Positions 51,290 through 58,530 of a stretch of 64,000 nucleotides of DNA are shown here, piece by piece. This DNA comes from an uncultured Oscillospiraceae bacterium (GTDB taxonomy: Bacteria > Bacillota > Clostridia > Oscillospirales > Oscillospiraceae): assembly GCA_934573855.1 (NCBI GenBank), contig CAKTMF010000009.1:1-64000 (forward strand), read 5' to 3'. Position numbers and translations under genes: made by a program. Under the pieces are notes generated by a model, which was not told the origin of the DNA, searched no databases, and saw only the letters and a program-made list of their open reading frames with translations. How positions within the stretch are numbered: position 1 is the stretch's first letter; every line of letters starts with the position of its first letter.

Positions 51290-51545
51290 CTTGCGATCAC
51301 GAGTGAAGCGGGAGTGATGAAAAGCCCCCTATCGGAGGAGCCATCAGGCTGACTGAGGGAGTGTGTCGGAATGAGAAGGTCTCTCTCCGTTAAATCCTGC
51401 GGTTTTGCCGCCTCCCCCGTCGGAGGGCGGCAAAAAGACGGTGTCGCACGGAAAAAAGATTTTCGCACGGGAGGAGCAAGCCCAGTCCCTACGAAGGGAA
51501 GAAAAGAAAAAATCTTTCCTATTGGAAAGATTTCCAAAGTGAATT
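51290..51545. repeat. Non-coding intergenic cassette, probable dispersed repeat
   Basis: No credible gene. It contains TTTTGCCGCC / GGCGGCAAAA (51403-51412 with 51426-51435) and AAATCTTTCC / GGAAAGATTT (51510-51519 with 51524-51533). On the minus strand a stretch reads ACACACTCCCTCAGTCAGCC followed by GGCTCC, in the style of intergenic repeats I associate with gut Clostridia. Only one copy is in the window, so repetition cannot be shown here. Confidence 0.45.
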
Positions 51546-51549
51546 TGCA

Positions 51550-51640
51550 TTATGTGAATTACAATATGTAAACCAAATTATGAAAATAAAAATATGTAAA
51601 CCAAAACTTCCCGGACGGGATCCTGTTCTGGTTTACATAA
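51550..51640. repeat. Array of TTATGTAAAC-type units around a GC-rich core
   Basis: Four imperfect tandem units of about 14 bp (51550-51605: ATTATGTGAA, ATATGTAAAC, TTATGAAAAT, ATATGTAAAC) face an exact inverted copy at 51631-51640. AATATGTAAACCA and TGGTTTACATAATT flank a 25-base GC-rich centre, so the RNA could fold as a hairpin ending the minus-strand gene at 51647. Confidence 0.6.
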
Positions 51641-51646
51641 TTTATT

Positions 51647-52189
51647 TTATGCTCTTTCCCCGTCTCCGTCGAAATACATCACCGGGGCCATTCCCGAGAC
51701 CAGCAGCACCATGTCTGAGCTCTCTGTCTCACTGCCGCTGCGGCCATAGCACTGTTCGATGAGTATTTCTCCGCTGTAGACGCCGTATTCGGCGGAGTTC
51801 GGCTGCTGGGAGACGATGTTTTCCTTCAGCAGCGTCCGTATGTCGCACTCGCCGCTGACGCTGCCGAGGCGTCTGCCCTTGACATAGACGGTCTTGAGCA
51901 GGGAAACGCCCCCGGTCTCCCTCAACACCCTGTCGGTAAAGTCCTGCCGGTCGTTCCGCGGCGGGCGCAGACTCAGATATGACGATGTCGTGACCGCCGG
52001 CATTATTGCCGCGCCCTCGCATATCTCCTCCGCCGCAAGCTCCGAAAGATACAGGCACTCACCGGCACAGCCCGGCGAGTAGCTCCCTGCCAGCGGCTCG
52101 CCGTTTACGCTCACGGTGCAGCACACGTTAAGATTCGCCGCTGCCACGAGCAGCAGCGCGGATACGAACAAAAAAAGTTTTCCCCTCAT
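51647..52189 (-). CDS. Secreted protein of unknown function
   Basis: A 180-residue protein with a signal peptide (GKLFLFVSALLLVAAANLNV) and a small exported domain: VSVNGEPLAGSYSPGCAGEC and LKTVYVKGRRLGSVSGECDI. The short 'VxVxGxxLG' repeats resemble the N-terminal region found before LysM or M23 peptidase domains in Clostridia, but no catalytic domain is present here. Two cysteines (PGCAGEC) lie close together. ATG 52189 has GGAGGTGG; the longer upstream frame is not coding-like. I do not recognise a named family. Confidence 0.75.
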   Translation of the reverse strand: MRGKLFLFVSALLLVAAANLNVCCTVSVNGEPLAGSYSPGCAGECLYLSELAAEEICEGAAIMPAVTTSSYLSLRPPRNDRQDFTDRVLRETGGVSLLKTVYVKGRRLGSVSGECDIRTLLKENIVSQQPNSAEYGVYSGEILIEQCYGRSGSETESSDMVLLVSGMAPVMYFDGDGERA

Positions 52190-52266
52190 TTGACCACCTC
52201 CAAAGTTAACATAACTTATCTGACGGACGAGGTCAATAGCTTCGACAAAACTGGTGGGAATAAGCT

Positions 52267-52884
52267 TTATTCTTCTTCCGTGACGGCGGCGATCTCCGTG
52301 ACGGACACCTCGAACGCGGTCCTTTCGACCGAGCCGTATTCCGTCAGCTTTATGTAGTGCCGGCTCTGGAGCCTTCCGCTGAGCTGCACCTGCGTCCCCA
52401 CGCCCCACAGGCAGACCTGCTGCGCCTGCCGGCCCCAGCATATACACGGCAGATAATCCGAGCGGCTGTAGCTCCTGTTGACGGCCAGCATAAGGTCGCA
52501 GATATCCCTGCCCATCGGCGTGGTGCGCAGGTTGGGGAGTTTACATAATGTTCCACGCAGCATGACGAGGTTGCTGTCCTCATCGTCGCAGAAGTAAAGC
52601 TCTCTCGCGAACACGGTTATCACGAGCTTCGCGCCCTCTCCGCGGCGATTGTTGAAGGTCCGCACCTGCCCGATAACGCAGAGCTTCTCGCCCTCGTGCC
52701 CCTGAAGCTCCGGCAGCTGGCTCCGGCGCACTATCACGTTCAGCGTGTCGAAGTTTCCCGACAGGCGCTCCACCTCAAGCTGAAAGGTGTAGAATTCCTG
52801 CGAGCGGCTGAGATGGGAAAAAACGGGGCTGCCGGCCATTGTCCCGCACAGCTTCGTGTAGTTGTTTTCGGTGTTCATGTCCAT
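52267..52884 (-). CDS. Tandem OB-fold single-stranded DNA-binding-like protein
   Basis: A 205-residue protein with two OB-fold SSB-like halves. The first covers about residues 10-100 (TKLCGTMAGSPVFSHLSRSQ, LNVIVRRSQLPELQGHEGEK, LCVIGQVRTFNNR). The second covers about 105-195 (LVMLRGTLCKLPNLRTTPMG, ICDLMLAVNRSYSRSDYLPC, VQLSGRLQSRHY). The second half follows the bacterial SSB pattern (RTTPxGxxxxxxxLAVNR...DYxPC) most clearly. No acidic SSB tail, but the end is VTEIAAVTEEE. It is likely an accessory ssDNA-binding protein. A TTATGTAAAC copy in the middle encodes LCKLP. Confidence 0.75.
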   Translation of the reverse strand: MDMNTENNYTKLCGTMAGSPVFSHLSRSQEFYTFQLEVERLSGNFDTLNVIVRRSQLPELQGHEGEKLCVIGQVRTFNNRRGEGAKLVITVFARELYFCDDEDSNLVMLRGTLCKLPNLRTTPMGRDICDLMLAVNRSYSRSDYLPCICWGRQAQQVCLWGVGTQVQLSGRLQSRHYIKLTEYGSVERTAFEVSVTEIAAVTEEE

Positions 52885-52936
52885 TTCTTAGGCCATCCTT
52901 TTCGAAGATATGTTTAAGCATATGTTCAGATGACTA

Positions 52937-52965
52937 TTGAATATGTGCGCGGAAAAGGTTATAAT
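52937..52965 (+). promoter_or_regulatory. Sigma-A promoter of deoC
   Basis: TTGAAT (52937-52942), 17-bp spacer, perfect TATAAT (52960-52965), 30 bases before the start. Confidence 0.8.
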
Positions 52966-52995
52966 ACTGCCACAATTCTTATGAGGTGAAGATCA

Positions 52996-53655
52996 ATGGA
53001 CATTAAGGAAATTCTTGAAAAATGCGACCATACTCTGCTCCGCGTGGACTGCACCGCCGATGAGATACGCACTCTGTGCGACCAGGCGATAAAGTATAAC
53101 TGCGCCAGCGTATGTATCCCGCCCTGCCACGTTTCGGGCGCGAAGAGATACGTCAGCGGCAGAATGAAGATATGCACGGTCATCGGCTTCCCCAACGGCT
53201 ACATGACCACCGCCGCCAAGGCGTTTGAGGCGGCCGACGCGATAAAGAACGGAGCGGACGAGATCGACATGGTCATCAATCTCTCCATGGTCAAGGATGG
53301 CCGCTGGGACAAGGTGGCCGAGGACATCTCCGCCGTCCGCGAGGCGACCAAGGGCTATATCCTCAAGGTCATAATCGAGTGCTGCCTTCTCACCGACGAG
53401 GAGAAGGTAAAGATGTGCGCCATAGTCGCGGACTGCGGCGCGGATTATATCAAGACCTCTACCGGCTTCTCCAAGGGCGGCGCCACCCGCGAGGACGTCA
53501 AGCTCATGCGCGAGAACTGCCCCGCGAGCGTCAAGGTCAAGGCCGCCGGCGGTATCTCCTCCATAGAAGATGCGGAGGACTTCGTGGCCCTCGGCGCGGA
53601 CCGTCTCGGCACCAGCCGTATAGTCAAGCTCGCCATGGCGATGGAGCAGGAGTAA
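52996..53655 (+). CDS. deoC: Deoxyribose-phosphate aldolase
   Basis: A 219-residue TIM-barrel aldolase that splits 2-deoxyribose 5-phosphate into glyceraldehyde 3-phosphate and acetaldehyde. Motifs: CDHTLLRVDCTADEI, CIPPCHVSGAKRY, VIGFPNGYMTTAAKAFEA, GADEIDMVINLSMVKDG, and the Schiff-base lysine region ADYIKTSTGFSKGGATREDV (Lys near 152) with VKAAGGISSIEDAEDF. Stand-alone, with its own promoter; no other nucleoside-catabolism gene is next to it. Confidence 0.96.
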   Translation: MDIKEILEKCDHTLLRVDCTADEIRTLCDQAIKYNCASVCIPPCHVSGAKRYVSGRMKICTVIGFPNGYMTTAAKAFEAADAIKNGADEIDMVINLSMVKDGRWDKVAEDISAVREATKGYILKVIIECCLLTDEEKVKMCAIVADCGADYIKTSTGFSKGGATREDVKLMRENCPASVKVKAAGGISSIEDAEDFVALGADRLGTSRIVKLAMAMEQE

Positions 53656-53672
53656 GACCTCTTACCTACGGA

Positions 53673-54041
53673 TCATTTGCGGAGACTTCTCCGCAGCAGC
53701 GTACACAGCGCCGTGCCGGGGACGGAGAGCGCCAGCCACGCGAGAGTGAACGCGGGACATATCTGCCCCATCAGGTTGAGCGGCATGTCCGAGTAATCCC
53801 AGACGCCCCAGCCCAGCGTGAGGTTCACGAGCAGCCCGGTCTCAAATTCCACCGCGGTTATCACGGCGGCACAGAGTATCCATTTACGCACGCGGCCGAG
53901 ACCGCTGCCGGAGATGATATATATGAGCGTGAAGCACAGCCCGCCGCACAGAAGCATCGTCCAGTGCGTCCACCCGCGCCAGAGAAGCTCCGCCAGACCG
54001 TAGAGCGCCGCGCCGAGGAGATATACGATAAAGTATTCCAT
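53673..54041 (-). CDS. Putative ABC transporter permease-like membrane protein (CmpB family)
   Basis: A 122-residue protein with four hydrophobic segments. The segment EFETGLLVNLTLGWGVWDYS followed by DMPLNLMGQICPAFTLAWL is diagnostic of the small family labelled 'putative ABC transporter permease' (CmpB type), whose real function is unknown. The family is often longer, with an N-terminal FFIYSFxGW-type span; here the start is MEYFIVYLLGAALYGLAELL. ATG 54041 has GGGAGGGG upstream. It converges on deoC. Confidence 0.75.
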   Translation of the reverse strand: MEYFIVYLLGAALYGLAELLWRGWTHWTMLLCGGLCFTLIYIISGSGLGRVRKWILCAAVITAVEFETGLLVNLTLGWGVWDYSDMPLNLMGQICPAFTLAWLALSVPGTALCTLLRRSLRK

Positions 54042-54132
54042 GTCGACCCCTCCCATTGGGTATATCTTTTCCGGGGACAGGAATAATTATCCTCGCGCGT
54101 GAATAATAATATTGAAGAAAGCGAAAAAAGCC

Positions 54133-54161
54133 TTGACAAGCCGCGAAATAACTGTTATATT
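54133..54161 (+). promoter_or_regulatory. Sigma-A promoter of infC-rpmI-rplT
   Basis: Perfect TTGACA (54133-54138), 17-bp spacer, TATATT (54156-54161). It leaves a leader of about 150 bases before infC. Confidence 0.88.
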
Positions 54162-54167
54162 ATCAGG

Positions 54168-54300
54168 GCTAAAAGAAAGAAGGTATCGCGCTTTGCGTCC
54201 TCACCCGGCGGCAGTCGCCAGCCGTGGTCAATAAAAGCACTTCCCCTTTGGGGCAACAGTGGTTTTATGCGCGGACGCGGTGCGTCCGCGCTTTATTTTT
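54168..54300 (+). ncRNA. L20-type leader RNA with attenuator before infC
   Basis: The leader of the infC-rpmI-rplT operon. It ends in a textbook terminator: GCGCGGACGC / GCGTCCGCGC with loop GGT (54269-54291) and TTTATTTTT. In Bacillus and relatives the L20 protein binds this leader and promotes premature termination. The upstream part contains CCCCTTTGGGG and a possible GGCGGCAG/CTG pairing. Assigned by operon context and terminator; I have not matched the L20-binding fold. Confidence 0.65.
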
Positions 54301-54316
54301 ACCGGAGGTGTTTCAA

Positions 54317-54898
54317 ATCGCAAACGCTGTTCATCAGATCAACGAAGAGATCATTGACAAGGAGATACGCCTTATCGGCGACGAGGGCGAGCAGTTAGGC
54401 ATCATGTCTGCTGAGGAAGCATTCAAGATCGCACTGGAACGCGACCTGGATCTGGTCAAGATCGCTCCGGGTTCCAATCCTCCGGTGTGCCGTATCATGG
54501 ACTACGGTAAGTTCCGCTTCGAGCAGACCAAAAAGGAAAAGGAAGCCAAGAAGAACCAGCGTGTTATCGAGATCAAGGAGATACGCATGTCTCCCGGTAT
54601 CGACACCAACGACTTCAACACCAAGCTCAAGAACGCCCAGAAGTTTCTCGCGGACGGCGACCGCGTGAAGGTCTCCGTGCGCTTCCGCGGCAGAGAGATG
54701 GCACACACCCAGATAGGCGAGGTGCTGCTCCGCGATTTTGCCGAGAAGTGTTCAGAGATAGCCAATCTGGACAAGGCGCCCAAGCTTGAGGGCCGGAATA
54801 TGTCCATGTTCCTCTCTCCCAAGCCCACTACCCCGCCGAAAAAGCCCGCGAAGCCCAAAATCCCTAAAGCCCCCGAGACCGCCGGGTCTCAGGAATAA
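54317..54898 (+). CDS. infC: Translation initiation factor IF-3, ATC start codon
   Basis: A 193-residue IF-3. HQINEEIIDKEIRLIGDEGE opens the N-domain; VCRIMDYGKFRFEQTKKEKE spans the linker; the C-domain includes KEIRMSPGIDTNDFNTKLKN and GRNMSMFLSPKP. The tail is Pro/Lys-rich. CGGAGGTG lies eight bases before an ATC codon at 54317, with no ATG near. infC genes typically use rare starts (ATT, ATA, ATC), which IF-3 itself disfavours, giving autoregulation. The in-frame GTG at 54308 is part of the Shine-Dalgarno and unlikely. Confidence 0.93.
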   Translation: MANAVHQINEEIIDKEIRLIGDEGEQLGIMSAEEAFKIALERDLDLVKIAPGSNPPVCRIMDYGKFRFEQTKKEKEAKKNQRVIEIKEIRMSPGIDTNDFNTKLKNAQKFLADGDRVKVSVRFRGREMAHTQIGEVLLRDFAEKCSEIANLDKAPKLEGRNMSMFLSPKPTTPPKKPAKPKIPKAPETAGSQE

Positions 54899-54947
54899 AC
54901 CAGTTTATAACAGGAGTTTCCTGTAAGTTACGGAAGGAGAAAATATC

Positions 54948-55145
54948 ATGCCCAAACTGAAAACCCACAGCGGTGCAAAGAAGAGATTCAATCTCACCAA
55001 GTCCGGTAAGGTAAAGCGCGCACACGCGTTTAAGAGCCATATCCTCACCAAGAAAGACACCAAGCGCTGCCGCCGTCTGCGCTCCGAGGCATATGCCGAC
55101 GTGACCAACGAAGCAACCATCAAGAAAATGATCCCTTACAAATAA
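54948..55145 (+). CDS. rpmI: 50S ribosomal protein L35
   Basis: A 65-residue ribosomal protein, start MPKLKTHSGAKKRFNLTKSG, rich in Lys and Arg, with KRCRRLRSEAYADVTN later. Length and sequence match L35. GGAAGGAG precedes the ATG. Second gene of the infC operon. Confidence 0.97.
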   Translation: MPKLKTHSGAKKRFNLTKSGKVKRAHAFKSHILTKKDTKRCRRLRSEAYADVTNEATIKKMIPYK

Positions 55146-55174
55146 GGGCGGACGCTATATAGGAGGATAAATAA

Positions 55175-55528
55175 ATGGCAAGAGTTAAAGGCGCAATGAT
55201 GACCCGCAAGCACAGAAATAAGGTTCTCGGTCTTGCAAAGGGTTACTGGGGCAACAAGTCCCGTCACTATAAGATGGCAAACGAGCAGCTCATGAAGTCC
55301 GGCCGCTACGCATACGTCGGCCGCAAGCAGAAGAAGAGAGACTTCCGCAAGCTGTGGATCACCCGTATCAGCGCAGGCTGCAAGATGAACGGCATAAACT
55401 ACTCCACCTTCATGCACGGCCTCAAGCTGGCCGGTGTCGACATGAACCGCAAGATGCTGTCCGAGACCGCCATCCACGATCCCGCCGCCTTCACCGCTCT
55501 GTGCGAGCTGGCGAAGAACGCAAAGTGA
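55175..55528 (+). CDS. rplT: 50S ribosomal protein L20
   Basis: A 117-residue ribosomal protein, MARVKGAMMTRKHRNKVLGL, then AKGYWGNKSRHYKMANEQLM and FRKLWITRISAGCKMNGINY. Full length. L20 is also the likely repressor acting on the leader at 54168-54300. Ribosome binding site TAGGAGG. Followed by a terminator. Confidence 0.97.
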   Translation: MARVKGAMMTRKHRNKVLGLAKGYWGNKSRHYKMANEQLMKSGRYAYVGRKQKKRDFRKLWITRISAGCKMNGINYSTFMHGLKLAGVDMNRKMLSETAIHDPAAFTALCELAKNAK

Positions 55529-55542
55529 TTTTTGCATGATAT

Positions 55543-55580
55543 GACCTCTCCGCTTTACGGCGGAGGGGTCTGTTTTTTTC
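55543..55580 (+). terminator. Terminator after rplT
   Basis: GACCTCTCCG / CGGAGGGGTC form a 10-bp stem with one G-U pair and an 8-base loop, then TGTTTTTTT. Confidence 0.9.
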
Positions 55581-55592
55581 CAATCTTTTCAC

Positions 55593-55621
55593 TTGCCCGG
55601 ACGGGCGAAATGATGTATTAT
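55593..55621 (+). promoter_or_regulatory. Promoter placed for a leaderless transcript
   Basis: TTGCCC (55593-55598), 17-bp spacer, TATTAT (55616-55621). The ATG at 55629 is 7 bases after the -10, at the expected transcription start, and has no Shine-Dalgarno. Confidence 0.6.
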
Positions 55622-55628
55622 TTGCAAT

Positions 55629-56765
55629 ATGGAAAGTATAACTGTCGAAAAGCGCGGTCTGCGCAGCTTATATAGGCTCTGCCCGAAGCGCCACGTCCTG
55701 CTGCTCATAAGCGTGGCGCTCATATTGCTGCACCTTGCGGCACGGGGGAATAAGGCTCTTATGGTCTCCCTCTCGGGACGCTTCGTGCAGCCGCTCCACC
55801 ATGCCCTCGCAAAGCTCAATTCCCGTGTGCCGTTTTCCGTGGCGGAGCTTATCTGGGCGCTGGGCGTGATAGCAGCCGCGGTTTACATAATTTCACAAAT
55901 TATTTTGCTTTTCTTGAGAAAAGACCGGCTGAAACGAGTTTACATAATTTTTATAACTGTTCTCTCGATCGCGGCGTTCATCTATGCTATGTTCTGCATG
56001 CTGTGGGGAACGTACTATTACGGCGACGATTTTCAGAGCCGCAGCGGGATAGAGTCGAGGGACATATCCGCCGAAGAGCTGGCCGCGGTGACGGAGTATT
56101 TTGCCCTGCGCGCGAACGAATATGCCGACATGGTGATGCGCAATGAGGACGGGTTCTATGTCTGCGACCGGGAAGCTATACTTGCGCGCTCCGACGAGGT
56201 CTTTGACGCGGTGGTCGAGGATTACCCCAGCCTTGACGGGCCGAGGGTCCGTGCCAAGGGGATATTTTTCTCGCGCGTGATGAGCTACACGAATTTTACG
56301 GGCTTCTTTTTCCCGTTCACGGCCGAGGCGAATGTGAATACCGATTTTCCGCCGGCGCTCTTTGCCTCCACGGTGGCGCATGAGCTTTCGCACCAGAGGG
56401 GCGTTGCAAAGGAGCAGGAGGCGAATTTCACCGCCGTTCTGGCGAGCCTATATTACGGCGACACGGATTACTGTTATTCGTCCTGTCTGCTTGCGTATGT
56501 GCATTTGGGCAACGCGCTGTACAGGGCGGATCACGCGGAGTGGGAGCGCGTGTACGGCCTGCTTGACGAGCGTGTGGTGAAGGATTTTGCGCTCGACACC
56601 CATTATTGGCGGCAGTTTGACACCCCCGTGCAGACGGTCAGCAATACGGTCTATGAGGGCTTCCTCCAGAGCTACGATCAGAAGCTCGGCATGCGGAGCT
56701 ATGGAGCGTGCGTCGATCTCCTCGTGAATTACTATTATGGGGAAGCAAAGAATTTCTTGGAGTAA
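55629..56765 (+). CDS. DUF3810 membrane metalloprotease-like protein
   Basis: A 378-residue protein. Three hydrophobic segments lie in the first 130 residues; the soluble part carries an HExxH zinc motif, STVAHELSHQRGVAKEQEAN (His near 251), with a glutamate-rich downstream helix. This matches DUF3810, a family of predicted membrane-bound zinc peptidases; also visible are YYGDDFQSRSGIESRDISAE and FTGFFFPFTAEANVN. Role unknown. Two TTATGTAAAC copies, inverted, lie in the coding sequence for spans 2 and 3 (55881-55890, 55938-55947), where they encode V-Y-I-I. Confidence 0.85.
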   Translation: MESITVEKRGLRSLYRLCPKRHVLLLISVALILLHLAARGNKALMVSLSGRFVQPLHHALAKLNSRVPFSVAELIWALGVIAAAVYIISQIILLFLRKDRLKRVYIIFITVLSIAAFIYAMFCMLWGTYYYGDDFQSRSGIESRDISAEELAAVTEYFALRANEYADMVMRNEDGFYVCDREAILARSDEVFDAVVEDYPSLDGPRVRAKGIFFSRVMSYTNFTGFFFPFTAEANVNTDFPPALFASTVAHELSHQRGVAKEQEANFTAVLASLYYGDTDYCYSSCLLAYVHLGNALYRADHAEWERVYGLLDERVVKDFALDTHYWRQFDTPVQTVSNTVYEGFLQSYDQKLGMRSYGACVDLLVNYYYGEAKNFLE

Positions 56766-56789
56766 ATCGGAGTTTTTTGAAAATAACAC

Positions 56790-56817
56790 TTGACAAATTC
56801 CGTAAAGCGGTTATAAT
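56790..56817 (+). promoter_or_regulatory. tRNA-Gln promoter
   Basis: Perfect TTGACA (56790-56795), 16-bp spacer, perfect TATAAT (56812-56817), 14 bases before the tRNA. Confidence 0.9.
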
Positions 56818-56830
56818 AGCTCTTGCGTTT

Positions 56831-56904
56831 AGCGGAGTTGTGTAAAGGTAGCACACCGGACTCTGACTCCGTTTGTGAGGGTTCGAATCCTTCCTCCGCT
56901 GCCA
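56831..56904 (+). tRNA. tRNA-Gln (anticodon CTG)
   Basis: A cloverleaf: acceptor AGCGGAG/CTCCGCT, D arm GTGT...GCAC, anticodon loop CTCTGAC (anticodon CTG), T arm GAGGG-TTCGAAT-CCTTC, discriminator G and encoded CCA. One anticodon-stem end pair is mismatched. It has its own promoter and terminator. Its 3-prime 28 bases plus the terminator are duplicated 130 bases downstream. Confidence 0.9.
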
Positions 56905-56937
56905 AAGGACAGTCCACCGTCGGGTGGGCTGTTTTTT
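56877..56937 (+). repeat. Left copy of tRNA 3-prime end + terminator direct repeat
   Basis: A 61-bp segment covering the T arm, acceptor 3-prime strand, CCA and terminator. It is repeated at 57007-57067 with one mismatch (C/T at 56895 versus 57025). Such duplications of a tRNA 3-prime end are the usual left and right attachment sites of islands. Confidence 0.85.
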
Positions 56938-56938
56938 T
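56909..56938 (+). terminator. tRNA-Gln terminator
   Basis: ACAGTCCACC / GGTGGGCTGT (one G-U pair, loop GTCG), then TTTTTT. Confidence 0.9.
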
Positions 56939-56943
56939 ATGTG

Positions 56944-56972
56944 TAGAGAGGGATCGAACCCTCACAAAAATT
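56944..56972 (-). repeat. Inverted tRNA T-arm fragment between the repeats
   Basis: The minus strand reads TTTTTGTGAGGGTTCGATCC then CTCTCTACAC, close to the tRNA-Gln T-arm sequence TTTGTGAGGGTTCGAATCCT. It is thus a third, inverted partial copy of the tRNA end. Confidence 0.5.
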
Positions 56973-57006
56973 TGATCCATCGGCGGAGCCGACGCACCAA
57001 AGGCGC

Positions 57007-57067
57007 GAGGGTTCGAATCCTTCCTTCGCTGCCAAAGGACAGTCCACCGTCGGGTGGGCTGTTTTTT
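57007..57067 (+). repeat. Right copy of tRNA 3-prime end + terminator (tRNA fragment)
   Basis: Repeats 56877-56937 with a single change. No D arm or anticodon arm precedes it, so it is a fragment, not a second tRNA. Confidence 0.85.
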
Positions 57068-57188
57068 GTGTGTTCTATTGCTTACTTAAGGCACGGACCC
57101 GCGCGGAGCGTAAACCGTCTTGCTACATCTGCCTGTTTGTGATAGACTGAGCGCGGCAGAGAAAAACGGCGAAGGGAGACGGTACTTG

Positions 57189-58091
57189 GTGAAGGTTTAC
57201 CTTAACGACCCCATTGCGGACTCCGCGCTCGGACGGCTGAGGGCGCATGTGGAGCTTGTCGACAATTTTGACCACCCGGAGGAGCTTGACGCCATTATCG
57301 TCAGGCAGCAGTATTGTACCGCGGACGTTATCCGCAGGGCGGTGCGCTGCCGCCTCATACAGCAGCACGGGGTCGGTCTTGACAGGATAGACACGAAGGC
57401 CGCCGAGGAGTGCGGCATTCCCGTGAAAAACACCCCCGGTATCAATTCGCGCTCCGTTGCGGAGTACACTGTCGCCATGATGCTCGACCTTTCCAGAAAG
57501 GTCACTGAGATCGACAAAAAGACCCGGGCAGGGCAGCTTCCGCGCTTCGGAATGCCGGAAACGGTCGGGTACGAGATATCGCACAAGCGTATCGGCCTGC
57601 TCGGCAGCGGTCATGTGGCGCGCGAGGTCGCGCAGATATGCCGGGACGGCTTTCACATGGACGTTTGCTGCTGCAGCTTCCACCACAGCGACGACGAGAT
57701 TCGGAAAATGGGCTATACTCCCATCTCTTTCCGGGACATGTTTTCCGACTGCGATCTCGTCAGTCTCCACTGCATGCTCACGCCGGAAACTTACCATATA
57801 GTCGACGGCAAATGCTTTGAGGCTTGCAGTCCCAAGCTCATCTTCATCAACGCCGCGCGCGGCGGACTGGTCGATGAGGAGGCCCTGTACGAGGCGCTCG
57901 TTTCCAAAAAGCTTGCCGCAGCGGGGCTGGACGTTTTTGAGCAGCAGCCGCCGTCCACGGATAATCCGCTGCTGTCGCTGGATAACTTCCTTGCCGGAAT
58001 GCACGTCGCCGGCAGCACCCACGAGGCGCTGGAAAGAAACGGAAAGGCTGTCGTGGACTCCGTGTTCGCGGCGCTGGGTATCGAGGGATAA
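57189..58091 (+). CDS. D-2-hydroxyacid dehydrogenase (SerA-like family)
   Basis: A 300-residue NAD-dependent dehydrogenase. The nucleotide-binding motif is RIGLLGSGHVAREVAQICRD. Catalytic residues: Arg in FINAARGGLVDEEALYEALV, Glu in AGLDVFEQQPPSTDNPLLS and His in GMHVAGSTHEA. It resembles the catalytic core of phosphoglycerate dehydrogenase without a C-terminal ACT domain, so substrate is open. The start is GTG 57189 (MKVYLND, as in relatives); the TTG just before it is an alternative. GGGAG lies upstream. Confidence 0.88.
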   Translation: MKVYLNDPIADSALGRLRAHVELVDNFDHPEELDAIIVRQQYCTADVIRRAVRCRLIQQHGVGLDRIDTKAAEECGIPVKNTPGINSRSVAEYTVAMMLDLSRKVTEIDKKTRAGQLPRFGMPETVGYEISHKRIGLLGSGHVAREVAQICRDGFHMDVCCCSFHHSDDEIRKMGYTPISFRDMFSDCDLVSLHCMLTPETYHIVDGKCFEACSPKLIFINAARGGLVDEEALYEALVSKKLAAAGLDVFEQQPPSTDNPLLSLDNFLAGMHVAGSTHEALERNGKAVVDSVFAALGIEG

Positions 58092-58095
58092 AGCT

Positions 58096-58530
58096 ATGAT
58101 ACGGGCTTTACAGGAAAAGGATGTGGACAGCACGGCCGCTATATGGCTTGACGGCAACCTGACGGCGCATGACTTTATCTCCGCGCGATACTGGACGGAT
58201 AATCTTGAACCGGTAAAGGAGCAGCTGCCCCTTGCGGAGGTCTATGTTTATGAGGACGGCCGGGGCGTTGCGGGCTTTGTCGGGCTGAGCGGTGAGCATA
58301 TCGAGGGCATTTTTGTCTCCGGTGCCGCGCGCTCGCACGGGATAGGCAGGCAGCTGCTGGACTATGTAAAGGGCATAAAGCCTCGTCTGACGCTGAATGT
58401 GTACCGCAAGAACGAGAGCGCGGTGCGGTTTTACCGCCGGGAGGGCTTTGACATCCGGGCCGGGGGACTCGATGAAGCCACTGGCGAAGAAGACTATATG
58501 ATGGTGTGGGAAAGGAAGCGGACGGTATGA
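58096..58530 (+). CDS. GNAT-family acetyltransferase
   Basis: A 144-residue N-acetyltransferase. The acetyl-CoA motif is FVSGAARSHGIGRQLLDYVK (R/Q-x-x-G-x-G/A type), followed by LTLNVYRKNESAVRFYRREG, the usual beta5-alpha4 segment. Start MIRALQEKDVDSTAAIWLDG is the typical RimI/PhnO-like opening. The substrate is unknown. It follows the dehydrogenase by four bases and overlaps the next GNAT gene (ATGA). Confidence 0.88.
   Translation: MIRALQEKDVDSTAAIWLDGNLTAHDFISARYWTDNLEPVKEQLPLAEVYVYEDGRGVAGFVGLSGEHIEGIFVSGAARSHGIGRQLLDYVKGIKPRLTLNVYRKNESAVRFYRREGFDIRAGGLDEATGEEDYMMVWERKRTV

Noticed and set aside
51286..51537. An 83-codon open frame on the minus strand in the intergenic cassette
   Set aside because: It runs through two RNA-type hairpins and has low-complexity, non-protein-like content; better explained as a non-coding repeat.
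57007..57067. A second tRNA gene after tRNA-Gln
   Set aside because: Only the T arm, acceptor 3-prime strand and terminator are present; there is no D or anticodon arm.
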